Assembly (NCBI GenBank): GCA_963513935.1
Contig: OY740774.1
Location: forward strand, 22,711,949-22,775,948
Source: Aphrophora alni
Taxonomy: Eukaryota > Arthropoda > Insecta > Hemiptera > Aphrophoridae
Direction of reading: 5' to 3'
Length of the DNA stretch: 64,000 nt
The notes below the pieces were generated by a model. That model was not told the origin of the DNA and did no database searches. It saw nothing but the letters and a program-made list of their open reading frames with translations. The position numbers and the translations under genes are program-made. Positions 12,901 through 24,900 of the stretch are shown here, piece after piece (within the stretch, counting starts at the first letter, position 1; the number at the start of each line of letters is the position of its first letter).

Positions 12901-15900
12901 ATTAATTGCACCCAAACCCAATTGTAGGAGGGAGAGAGGGATTCCCCTGTACAATAAAATTTTGCTTTTTTAATTATTGCTATCAAGTTTCTTAAAATTG
13001 ATTTTTAATATTTTTTATAATTTTGTTATAAATTTAGAGGTGAGGCAGATTTTTGGTATGTATTCATTTAGATTAAGAGATTACCTTTACATGATGGTGG
13101 CTCTATAGTGAGCATGATTTTCTCAACTTGATCAATTGTTGATGATCCTTTAAATAGCGGCTTGCCAAGAAGCATCTCCGCTAGGATACAACCCAAGCTC
13201 CACATGTCTATGCCTTTTGTATACCTTCAATAAATAGAATTGATTAATTTGGTTAAAAAAAACTTGAACATATAACATGATTTAATATAGTATTACATTT
13301 TATGCTGTGTTATTTCACGGGCAATAATTTTCGTTATCTTTAACCATCTAACTGCCAATGTTAATTTTCTTCGATTGTTTAAAAATTAATAAAAAATATT
13401 ATTTTTATACAAAACCTAACTTAGAAGACATCATTTTTCTCAGAAAAATGCATAGAATTCATCTATATAATAATTTTTTTTTTTTGAAAGGTTTTGGAGT
13501 AAGTATGTTAGATGTCAAAAAATGAAGTTAACATTTTTCAGAAAAACCTGTATCATCCAAAATCAATAGCTAACCACCTTTTTCCAAGATATACAAAAGT
13601 TTTGTGTAATATTTGTGAATATATTTAGAAAAAGAAAAAAAATTTGTTACATTTTCAAAAAAAAATTTACGCAAAAAGGGGTTTTGTTAGGCTTCATTAA
13701 AAAAATTAACCAAAAATAGTTACATTTATGAAATCACAACTTCTATATATCATTATATTCAGAAAGGTGCATAGAATTTAGCTGTGTAGTGAAAAAAATG
13801 TGTTAGATGTAAAAAATTTAGAGTTATAATGTCAAATAGTCAAAAATTGCAAAGTAACAGAGGGAAGAATTTCACAGAAATGGTAATGTACACCATACAA
13901 AAAAATTTTTGGAATTTTTTCAACTATTACTAGAGATTTGTAATATATTTAGTGGGAAAAAATTGTTACATTTTCAAAAATACAGAAATTGCTTTACGAA
14001 AAAAAAGAATTTGTTAAATTTATTTTCAAAAATTCACCAAAAATTGTAATATTTATGGAAAACCAACTTCTATATATCATTATATTCAGAAAGGTTCATA
14101 GAATTTAGTAGTGTAATGAAAAAAAAGTTTGAAAAATAATTTTGGAGTCAGTATGGCAAAGAACAAAAAAACACAAAAATCGAAGGCTAAATTTCACTTC
14201 AAAGTCCAATTGAGCATAGAAAATTTTGTTTTATATTTTTTTCAAGTATTACAAACGTTTTCTAGTAAATGTGATTAATAATTGATAAAAAAAATCAAAT
14301 TCTAAAATTTTCAAAATAGAAATAATTTTTTCCCGTAAAAAGAGGTAATCGACAAAGTTAGGTTAGGTTTGTAACCTCGACAACCTCTGCCTAACTAGTA
14401 ACAATCTAAAGCTAGGCCTAAGACATAATCACTAGATTTCACTAAAACAATAAACTTTACAAAGAATAACACACATATACACTTGTATAATCAAATAAAA
14501 CACTTCATATAAGAAAATTTGCTTTTGGGCCTAGGTTATAACTTACCTCTAGGTTTGACCAAATATAAACCATTCAAAAACTAGAACTTCACTCAAAAAA
14601 AAAAAAACTTTAGAAATAAAAACACATATATTGTAACTTGTATACACAATCTATATACAATTTGTATACACAAACCTTCAGAATAACAGAAATATATAAT
14701 CCCAAAACAAAGCGTTACACCTTTCAATGTAAATTTATGTCACAAACTTGGCTATATTCCAAGTTAAAAAGAAGATCTTGAAAGTAACTGTAGGATATAT
14801 CAAGTAATTCCAACTTGTAGAATGAAATCTTCTCTACAACATACTATAAAGATCGGTTACAAAATATCGATTGAACAATCGATTATCTTATTTAGTAAAA
14901 TGTCCCGAATGCCAAGTGAAATTCGTTCCGTTTGGTACTTCATTGGTTAGACAGAATTATCTCGCGATCTATGACACACAGAACAATTTGTAAACCACAG
15001 AGAGAAAGAGAAAGACGTGACCTACAGAACAGTGTTTTGGTCGACCTGTTTGACAGAAAAATAGATTTGTTAACATATGAGAAAAAATGGCATCGTTTTT
15101 ACTTACAACGGCACATTTGAAATCTTTGATGTTGTGGCAATGTGAAAAATTAGAGTCTGTAATAGGTTTAAAATCCGCGGGCAAGTAGACAGAGACAGAA
15201 TGTCTAGATCATGAGTAGTATTTAGTAAATTCATTTATAGGAACAAAATAACAAATAAAACACAATATTTCTTTTGTAAAATTCTATAATTTATAATATT
15301 TACAAAAGAAATATTGTGTTTTATTTGTTAAAATGGAATTCTATCAAGTACCGTCGGTCATCAGTGTAAACAAGGAACAAAATAGGTTTTCAAAACAACA
15401 AAATAAATAACCATGTCTAATTTTAATATAATTTAATTAATAACAAGTGTTTAGTAATCTGTGTGAAAAGACAAGGGAGTGTGAACTTTTGGTAACAGCA
15501 AGTAACAGCCAAGCGGTAAAAACATTTCCGGAAATAGGAGATCTCGTGGTTTTTGGAGTTATTCTAAGTCTGGCAATTGGAGTGATCGGACGCATTCTAA
15601 ATTGAGTCGTAATTCAGAATCTAGAGAGACCAGGTGTCTTAGTTTGTAGAATAGAGTTGGTTAGTTGTGTCATAAAATGTAATATGTTTGATTTCTTGTC
15701 TCAAATAGAGATTAATAACGTATAAAATGGTTAGAAAAGTGATTCAGAGTGTTTTTAATGACAATGCAAATGTGGTTATGGACTTATAGACTCAGTGTAG
15801 ACAATGGACAGACAAGTGAAATAATTGCTATAAAGTGAGTGACTGGACAGTTAGTAATTATACTTTAATGAACACTCGCGTTTGTAAGATTAAAAATACT

Positions 15901-18900
15901 AAGAGACTATGTTCTTTACACGCGAGTCTTGAACTGATCGTTTACCACGTGGCAAAAATCGTATATTAGAATGAACTTTCCTTTTATAATCATAAACGCT
16001 ATGAACTATTGTAAGAAAAACATTTCTAGAGTGCTGTGCGTACATACGAAAGCTGAACTTTCCTGAAAACGGCGATTCCAATGAGCTGCAACATACAAGA
16101 CGTCAGAATGGCTATCTTCGGACAATCTTCATATAAAACCGATGTTGTGGTATAGACATCTTATGTTAACTTTAGATTAAGTAATTATGTTGTTTTTAAT
16201 AATTTTTGCTATATATATACATATATATGTTTGATCATTTAATATTTTTAAAAAATAATTCAAGATAAATAAATAAGTAAAATTTAGAAGCATTCAATAT
16301 TTAAAGTAAATCTCCTTCAGAGATCTTCAAAGTAATTTGAAATTAAAAAGAAAAGTAATTTGTTGCAACATTTAAAATAAAGATTTAAATTCATTGAATT
16401 AGTCTCCTTCTGAGACGATAAAAAAGATAAACCAAATTATCTAAAATAATATTCATGTTTATTTTCATAATATGTTTAAGTGATATGTTTTTGTATATAA
16501 ATATTCTTTGTTTAATAAATCTATGTTAATATTTCAGCGAAATTGTTTTCATTATATACCAGATTTCACTGTAAGTACACTTTTAAAAGAACTACACCCT
16601 GAGATTTAAATAATTAAATTCTTTTTTTTTTCTAAATTGATGTTAACACATCTGGCGCCCTAAATTGCTGTGCAAATACCGTAGTTAAAATAAACTTTAA
16701 ATTCATCTTTTATATGGTAATAATGAAATATAAGAACCCTTCAGGTTCATATAATTTTTAATTTTTTTAAATAGCTTCATTCATCTTAGAAGGCTTAAAT
16801 TTGGAATTATCACAATTGTCGCTCAACGTGTGGCATTTTTTGATGAACAAAAGTAACTTACAATTTCATGTTAACTTAGTCATAAATTTTGAATTATTAC
16901 AATGTTACATATCAAAAATATGCGAACTTCAGCAATTTTTGGAATATTATTTATAACGTTTTGTAGTATTTTTTTTTGCATGATTATGCATCCACGGAAC
17001 ATTAGCTTTCCAACGGTATTTTGTTTATTGCGATTGGACAATTCTAAGTGGGCGAAATGTTGAATTGAAAAATATGTTGAATTGCAACGACGGATGGGTC
17101 GTATCGGGTCAATTGACGTGTGGATGGCAAAATAAATAAAATTGGTGGTTTGAGGGATAAAAATGTAATTTTTTTAAATATAAAAAACATAATATTTGGT
17201 ATAATTTCCCACTTGAAAATTTAAAAAATAATAAATATACGATCGAAGACATGAGAGAGGCTAAAACCTTAAAAAAAAAAAAAAAAAATTAAAACTTGAG
17301 TCTCATATCAAATTACAGCTAAAATTTAATGAAAAACAATACTAAAAATAATGTACAATGTAAATACACTTAATATACACAAATATATATGTTTTCCCAT
17401 TCTACATTTCCAAAGATTATAACAGATATTTTATCTGATCAACTGTTATAAATTTATTAGAATAATTTGAGAATATTTTTACATTATTGTTAAAAACAAA
17501 TGCACAGTACAAGAATATTGTAAAATATTTTGAAAGATCGATTGAAACATCTATTCCTACTATAAAATAAATCGTAATCACAAATAAACTCTGAATGATA
17601 TGAAGGATTTATATTTACTTTTTAGAGCCGACTAAAATTTCAGGTGCTCTGTACCATCTTGTTGCAACATAATCAGTCAAAGTAGGATCAACAGTAAGTT
17701 GTCCATTAGAATCTGACAGCTGGGTAACAGATCGTGCAAGACCAAAGTCTGCGACTTTACAGTGGCACATTTCATTGAGCAGAATATTCGATGGCTGAGA
17801 ACACACAACTTTCATTATCACAATAAAAAAAAATATTATAGAAAAATCTTATACATTAAAGAAATCTGACTATAGACAAATGAAGGAAACGGTAAAAATA
17901 TTATAGTAAAAACATACATTTCACTTCATTTCATTTTATTTACCTCCTGAAAATATTCATTGCATAAGACAAGTCATTCAATTATATTACACAAGAGATT
18001 ATAAATAATCAATAGATTTGATTTAAAAAAAAAAAAAAAAAAAAAAAACCAAAAAAACATCCAACTATAGAAACAATATAACATGTATAGGTACAAAGTA
18101 ATTTAACATTAATTTATAAAGTGTCTCAAATCCTTTCCACTTTTAAATATTAACAATAAATTATCTAAAACAACCCAAAGATTATAAAAACATTAGTAAT
18201 TAAATACAATTTTACAATACATTAAGAAACAAATACAATAAAAATTATATAAATCACAAGGATACTCAGCAGGAAATCACACCCATCTACAAAACAGAGA
18301 GCCAATGCAGAAACTCCTCCACAAAGTAGAAAGATCCAGATAACAATAGTTGTCTAAGGCTGTTTTTAAAGAGATGTATAATTTTGCAAACTTTTTATGC
18401 TTACGGGGAGCTTATTCGTAATTTAGCACTTGCTTGTGAAGGAAGTTTACTGTACACATACAACCTGTGCTGTCTAGCACGATAATTACCAGCTTGTCTG
18501 GTGCTGTAGTCATGTATATCCATATTTTGGATATGATCACACTTAAATTAAAAATATAGCAACACTTCAAGTATGTATATACATGGAAGTGTAACTACTC
18601 CGAGCCTCCCAAAAGCACTTTTACATGTTTCAATTTGCTTCAATCCTGCTACCAAATTGCCTTTTTATGCTGTACAAATAATCTATACATATTCTGAACT
18701 GGTGAGTTTCCCCACAAGAGAATTCCATAGTTCAGCTGTGGATAAATAAGCCCATAATAAACAGTTAAAAGAATAGACAAACCATAGTACAGTACAACCT
18801 CATTTATCCGGACTAATTGGGACCGGAAGTGATCCGGTTAATCAAAAATCCGCATAATCCGGAATTATACAAAGATAAATAAAACAAAATATATAATGAT

Positions 18901-21900
18901 AACTTACCATTTATAATTTCCTTTTGGTCATGAAAAAAACACAATATTTACACAGTCATTCAATTTACACAATACTGTAAATCGTGAAAAACATTTTATT
19001 TACACACCTGAAATATTTACATGCTTATTAATTTACACTGGGTTTAGTTGTTATTTACAAAAATGTCATTTATCTTCCTCTGTTTTAATTTGGTGCGATG
19101 TTTCAATGCGGCACGATCACCTAAACGTTTCACCATCATTAGTTCAGCTGGCATTGTATCCTGCTGTTGCTCCAAGTACACCATGATGTTGTCCAGCTGT
19201 GTCGTCGCGTCCGTGTGCTATCTTCCTCTTCCTCGCTCTCGCTGTCGTCTGCTCCCTGCATAGAAGTACACGTTACAATTATCTCTTCATCTGTCATGAC
19301 TCCATAACCTCCTTCGTTGTTATTTTAATTATTTGATTTTTCCGCTTATACGTTTTTTATTAGCAAATATTGAATTTACAATAATATTTCAAGTGAAAAA
19401 TATACGACCTAGACTGGGAATCGAACCCAGGACCTTTGGCCAAAGGTCCTGGGTTCGATTCCCAGTCTAGGTCGTATATTTTTCACTTGAAATATTATTG
19501 TCCTTCGTTGTTGTCTGTCAATCAATCATTGACGTCGTTGATATCAACATCGGAACAACCGTCAATTATTGCAAACATGCCTAACAATTGCTCCGTAGTG
19601 ACAGTGGTTTTATTTGATTCACTTATTTGTGGAGTGGTAGGGTTCATTTCTTCAATTATATTGCATATGTTTGGCCACAATTTTTCCCAAGACTTTTGTA
19701 GAGCACTTTTGGAACATGATCCAAGCGTCTGTAATCATATAAATTACGTCTTTGACATTTACAGATTTTAACAAATCAATCACGAATTGTTCGCCTTCTT
19801 CTTCAATTAATTTGCTTAAAAGTTCCCTGCCATAAACACGCTTGATACTTTCCAACACACCCTGATCCATAGGTTGCAAAATTGGAGTCACATTTGGGGG
19901 GGGGGGGAGAAATTGAACTTTAATATCCCCACTGATGAGATCTTCTTCTGCAGGATGAGATGGTGCATTGTCAAGAAACATAATAGCTTTTTCTGGCAGT
20001 TTTTTCTATGAGAAATTTTTTCACATCTGGGACGAAATTTTCAAAAAACCACTTTTTAAAAATAAAGCTGTCCATCCACGCACTTTTTTGATTTAGATAA
20101 ACCACAGGCAAGGATGCACGATTTACATTTTTAAGTGCTCGAGGATTTTTTGAATTGCCAATTATCATTAGGGGAATTTTGTGGTTTCCAGAAGCATTGC
20201 TACAAGCCATAGCAGTTAGGCGATCCTTGCTATTTTGTAGCCCTTGGCTACCTCATCAGTTTTACAAGCTAAGGTTTTGCTCGGTAAAATACGATAAAAC
20301 AGTCCTGTTTCGTCAGCATTGTAAATTTGGTCAGGAGAAAGTTTTTCAGACGAAATAATTCTTTGAAAAGTTTCCTTAAACTTTTCACTTGCCGTTTGAT
20401 CACTAGACAGGCTTTCACCAGTCACAGATATATGTCTTATGCCATGCTGATTTTTAAACCGCTCTAGCCATCCCTGGCTAGCTGTAAAATTCGGATCAGG
20501 ATTTGGTCATTTTTTGTTTAGGCTTGCCGCTTTTTCAGCCAAAATCGGTCCAGAAATCGGAACACCACGTTCTCGCTGAGCACGAAACCACATAAATAAT
20601 GCCTCATCCAACGATTCATTTTTTGCATTTTTTTATAGTTCCTCTACTCTCTAAACTGTGTTTTGCGATCATTTTGAAGCAAAAGTCTTCAATATTTTTA
20701 CGATTTTTTTTCCAATCTGACACAGTTGATGTCCCTACGCCGAGTTCTGCAGCAAGTTTATTTAAAGATTCGCCCCTGTCTCTACGATTCAATGCGTCTA
20801 ACTTTTGGGCTATTGTAAGCACATTACATTTTCATTTCGTCGCCATATCCACGCACAAAAGCTAACACACGAATATAATACTATTAACCGAATCCGATCA
20901 AAAATGTAAAGAAACTAAACACTGCACAGCACGATATGGTAATGATGTATTCCGGTCGCTAGCACGTGACAGACTACCTACCGGCGTAGACATAGACAAG
21001 GTCACTGGTCACTGTCATGCCGCGTCGGGGTACGGGATGGTGGTGCGAACGTCGTTGCTAGTCTACTTTCTCTTCCCAGCGCATCAACAACCCGCCCTAC
21101 TACCTCAAGGCGACACTATAGTGATCAGGAAATCACCTTTTTATCAACATTAAATTTTTTATTTTTCGTTCCGGATCGATCCGGATAAACCGGACATCCG
21201 GTTGAATGAGGTCCGGATAAACGAGGTAGTACTGTACAATTTTAAATTTCTTAACACAAAAATCCTTGAACTAATTTTAGCACTAATACTGATAATTTGG
21301 GTCATTTCAGTTTAACTTATTATCTATAATAAGACCCAAGAACTTGACTATATTAACTTCTTCAAGCAAATTTTCACTTAAAATGACACTTGGCATTTTC
21401 TTTTGGCTTTTTTTACTGTCAAATTATTCTCTTCAAAGACCTGTTGCATTGACTTGTAAAAAGCCTTATGCTCCAAATTTTCCACTGAATTTCCTTTCAT
21501 ACTCAAAGTTGTGTCATCTTCAAACTTAATTAGGCTATCCACATATATTGATGTTGACAAATCATTAATGTAAATTTAAAAAAAAACATGGGATCGAGAA
21601 CTGAGGGACACAATATCTCAGTAGGGTGTGTTTTATTATTAATAAATGAGTCTAACCACATTAGTGGTATTCATCTAATACCAAGCCTTTCACATTTTGT
21701 TAAGTAATAAATTGAAATCGACACAATCAAAATCTTTGAAAAGGTTGAGATAAATACTCATTACTTTTTTTTTTCCTTTCAAGTTCATCTACTACAAAGT
21801 CCATTAACTCAACTATAGAATCTATTGTCGATTTACCTTTTTGATATTAAATAAAGGATATTAGAATTTGCCTTAAAAAAAGTTTTTAGAATATTTTACT

Positions 21901-24900
21901 GAATACTGGCAGTAAAGAAATAGGTCTGCAATTGCTAATATCATCTTTATCGCCTATTTTAAACTATGGAAGAACCTTAGCAGATTTTAGTCTGGATGGA
22001 AATTTACCTTCAGGAAACTAAGAATTAATTAATACCTGAAGAGGTCTGATCAACTCCTCAGAACACTGTTTGATGATCCAAGGTGAAACTTCATCAATAT
22101 CAGTAATTCTTTTATTTTTCATTTTCCTAATCACCCAGGGGACAACTTGGACACACACAGGCGAGAGAAGCATAGATAACCTCCAACTTTTCCCACACCC
22201 TGACACAGAGTTGTAAACACTTTGATTGAAAAAATCATTTAAAAAATTGGCTATGCATGATGGCACACAATCAATATTTAACTTAATAGCACTGCTATTG
22301 TAATTTTTATTTCGAAAAGTATTTATAATTTCCCAAGAAGTTTTGCTAATATTTTCAGAATTGCTAATTTTTTTTAGACAATTCGTAAGATTTTGCTGCA
22401 ATTATCACACGTTTGTAAATCTTTTTGTATTTTATAGAACTGTTTAAAATTATGGTTATTTGAGGACTTGGAAATTTCATAATATGACTTTAGTGTATCT
22501 CTAAAAATGGGAATACTTTTGGGTATACATTTTGAATTTTTGTTCTGTTCATTTCCTATTTTAAATAGTTTCAAAGGGCAAGTTACATTCAGACAAAAAA
22601 TAAAAAATTCAAAGAAGTAATCAAACTTTTCAAATTGGTAGCAATTAATTGTGGTGGTTTAAGAAATAATTTATAGTGAATAATGAAGAATAACATATAT
22701 GTTGTGCACATCAGCCCCACCTATTGCACTACAATAAAAATAATTTACCTTAAGATCTCGATGTATAACATTTGCAGAATGTATGAATTTTATTGCTTTC
22801 AACAATTGATACATAATGTATCGTTTATGAATGTCCTTCAAAATGTTTCCTTTCCCAATTACGTGATGTAAATCAGTTTCTAAAACAATAGATACTCAAA
22901 TTTAGAAAGACGTAAACAAGTGAAATATATTGTATTTGTTTAAATTTAAATAGCAGATGTTTAGATATAAAATGATTAAATTTATGTCAATCGATATTTG
23001 ATATTATTACTGATGGATCAGGGAATATTGTGGAGTTGTACTAAGCAAAGAGAGGTCTAGGTTAGGTTATTCCATCCACAATAGATCCATTTGGTTTTGT
23101 AGTGAAGAGAGGTTACTTGTGGCATCTTGACCTTTAAAAAAGGACAATATATATTTCCTGTTATTCACAAATTGTAGTATGAAAAGTTCATTGAAGTCAA
23201 TGACACCATGTTCACTATGGAATATGCCTTCACTGACACCTTCAATCTCTAACAATTAAAAATTAAATTAATAAAATTGTTGATTGGCTTCAGTATAATA
23301 CTACTACAGTATAATATTACTATTCAAGAATTAGTAAAGGGTGCGAGATTGGTACTGTTTGCTGATGATACTAATATTAAAATGGTCTAAATAGGAATGA
23401 ATTGCACATCAATTTAGATAAATCATACCAGGAATTAAATGACTGGTTTTTTTTTTTTTCAATAATAGCTATCAACCAAATATAGACAATTTTAACTTTG
23501 GTATAAATGAACCTCTTCTACTAATTCCTGGGACTAAAAATTATGAAAATCTGAACTGGAAGGGTTACATTGAAGTAACTTTAAGGAAACTTACTAAGGT
23601 CTGTTTTATTCTAAGATCCTTAAAGGGTGTATGCCCCTTGGAGGCAGTGGCGGATTTATGGGGGGGGGGCTTTCGGGCTGAAGCCCCCCCCAAAACCTTT
23701 AAAAAATGTTTTGTAAGAATGTGTAAGAAAAATTAAAAAAATTCCAACTGTGTCCCCGTCATTATTTATTCATGTCTAGCCAGTAGAACTTCTCTGAAAT
23801 ATTAAATGTACGATGTACTTAAAAATAAATCCTTTTCACATTTTTAATCTGCCTTTTATTAACTTTAATGTATTTCATTAGTAAATTAGTAAACAAAACA
23901 TCTTGAAAACCTTTAATATGAAACACACGTTTTAACTTCATAAAACAACGTTAAACTACTGTTTTGGTCGCTTCATTATATGAAAGTCCTTTCACAAAAT
24001 TTTCCCCTGTTCAGCCCCCTCCAAAATAAAATTCTAGATCCGCCACTGCTTGGAGGTTATAAAATATATATTCTGCATACTGACATTTTATATAGTCATA
24101 TGGAATCGTATTTTGGGGAAATTCAACAAATGGTAGTGTTCTGTTTAGGTTGCAAAAACAAGCTTTTAGAATTATTTTTGGACAAAATACAAGAAAGTCA
24201 CGTAGGCTTCATTTTCAGTTTAGTAAAATATTGCCTTTACCATGTCTTTCATTTTGGAGTGTGTCCCATTCATATATAAACACCCTGAGTTGTTTAGGCT
24301 GAATTCTCACTATCATTACTATAATACTAGGCAAAGAAATGAGTTGCGATATAAACAACATCATCTTGCTTTAAGCCATAAAGGGGCCAATTTCTTTTTT
24401 CTTTTATTTTATTTAGCTGTTGAAAATATTACAATTGTATAGCCATGGTCAATGTATACAAAAAAACTTACATAAAATTTAAATAATATTAATAAATGCC
24501 TCTGACAGAACTGTTGACATTTCACAATATAGGCTATCTGATAAGATAAAATTACTCAACACTCAATCACAACACCAATCACCAGTAACTCATAATAGCA
24601 AACAAATAATAAAACTGCAAAATTATATTGACAATAGCTTACATAGATAAATAAATGAAACAGAATATGTATCCCTGTCAGGAGTATACAAAATATCAGA
24701 GAACACAACAACAATAAATAAAGAGACAAAAAAATCAATGAATAGGTTCCACAATGCAATAAAATGCAACTAGCAATATCTCACAATTCAACAAAACAAA
24801 GTGTCAAAACAACCAACAAGGATTCGGGCACAGTTTTCCCAGACTTGTACCCTTATTTCATAAATTCACCCACGGAGTAATATCCACCTCCCAGTAATAA

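Larger units (their letters stand above)
18790..21234 (-). mobile_element. Tigger/pogo-type DNA transposon, complete ends, inactive
   Basis: TIRs: CAGTACAACCTCATTTATCC at the left and the inverse of CAGTACTACCTCGTTTATCC at the right, flanked by TA at 18788-18789 and 21235-21236, the target of Tc1/mariner elements. Length 2445 bases. The interior holds a broken minus-strand transposase (19652-20870) and a younger palindromic insertion at 19322-19500. CAGT termini and a CENP-B-like transposase place it in the pogo/Tigger group. Confidence 0.88.
18100..22600 (-). pseudogene. Jockey/CR1-like LINE, interrupted by a Tigger element
   Basis: Minus-strand remnant of a non-LTR retrotransposon ORF2. 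From right to left: linker and RT N-terminus (22574-22018, with [20 protein letters not shown] and PLQVLI), RT core with [20 protein letters not shown] (about 21980-21900), a catalytic-region remnant, [11 protein letters not shown] (about 21330), then after the inserted Tigger [20 protein letters not shown] (about 18760-18700) and a decayed 3' end. Frameshifts throughout. The LINE text stops at 21237 and resumes at 18787, exactly at the Tigger borders, so the LINE was there first. Confidence 0.7.

Noticed and set aside
19407..19472. A genuine tRNA gene
   Set aside because: The T-arm and acceptor-like stem are good, but the sequence is a perfect palindrome, the D-arm position is just the inverse of the T-arm, and there is no normal anticodon loop or spaced A-box. 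Kept as tRNA-like insertion only.
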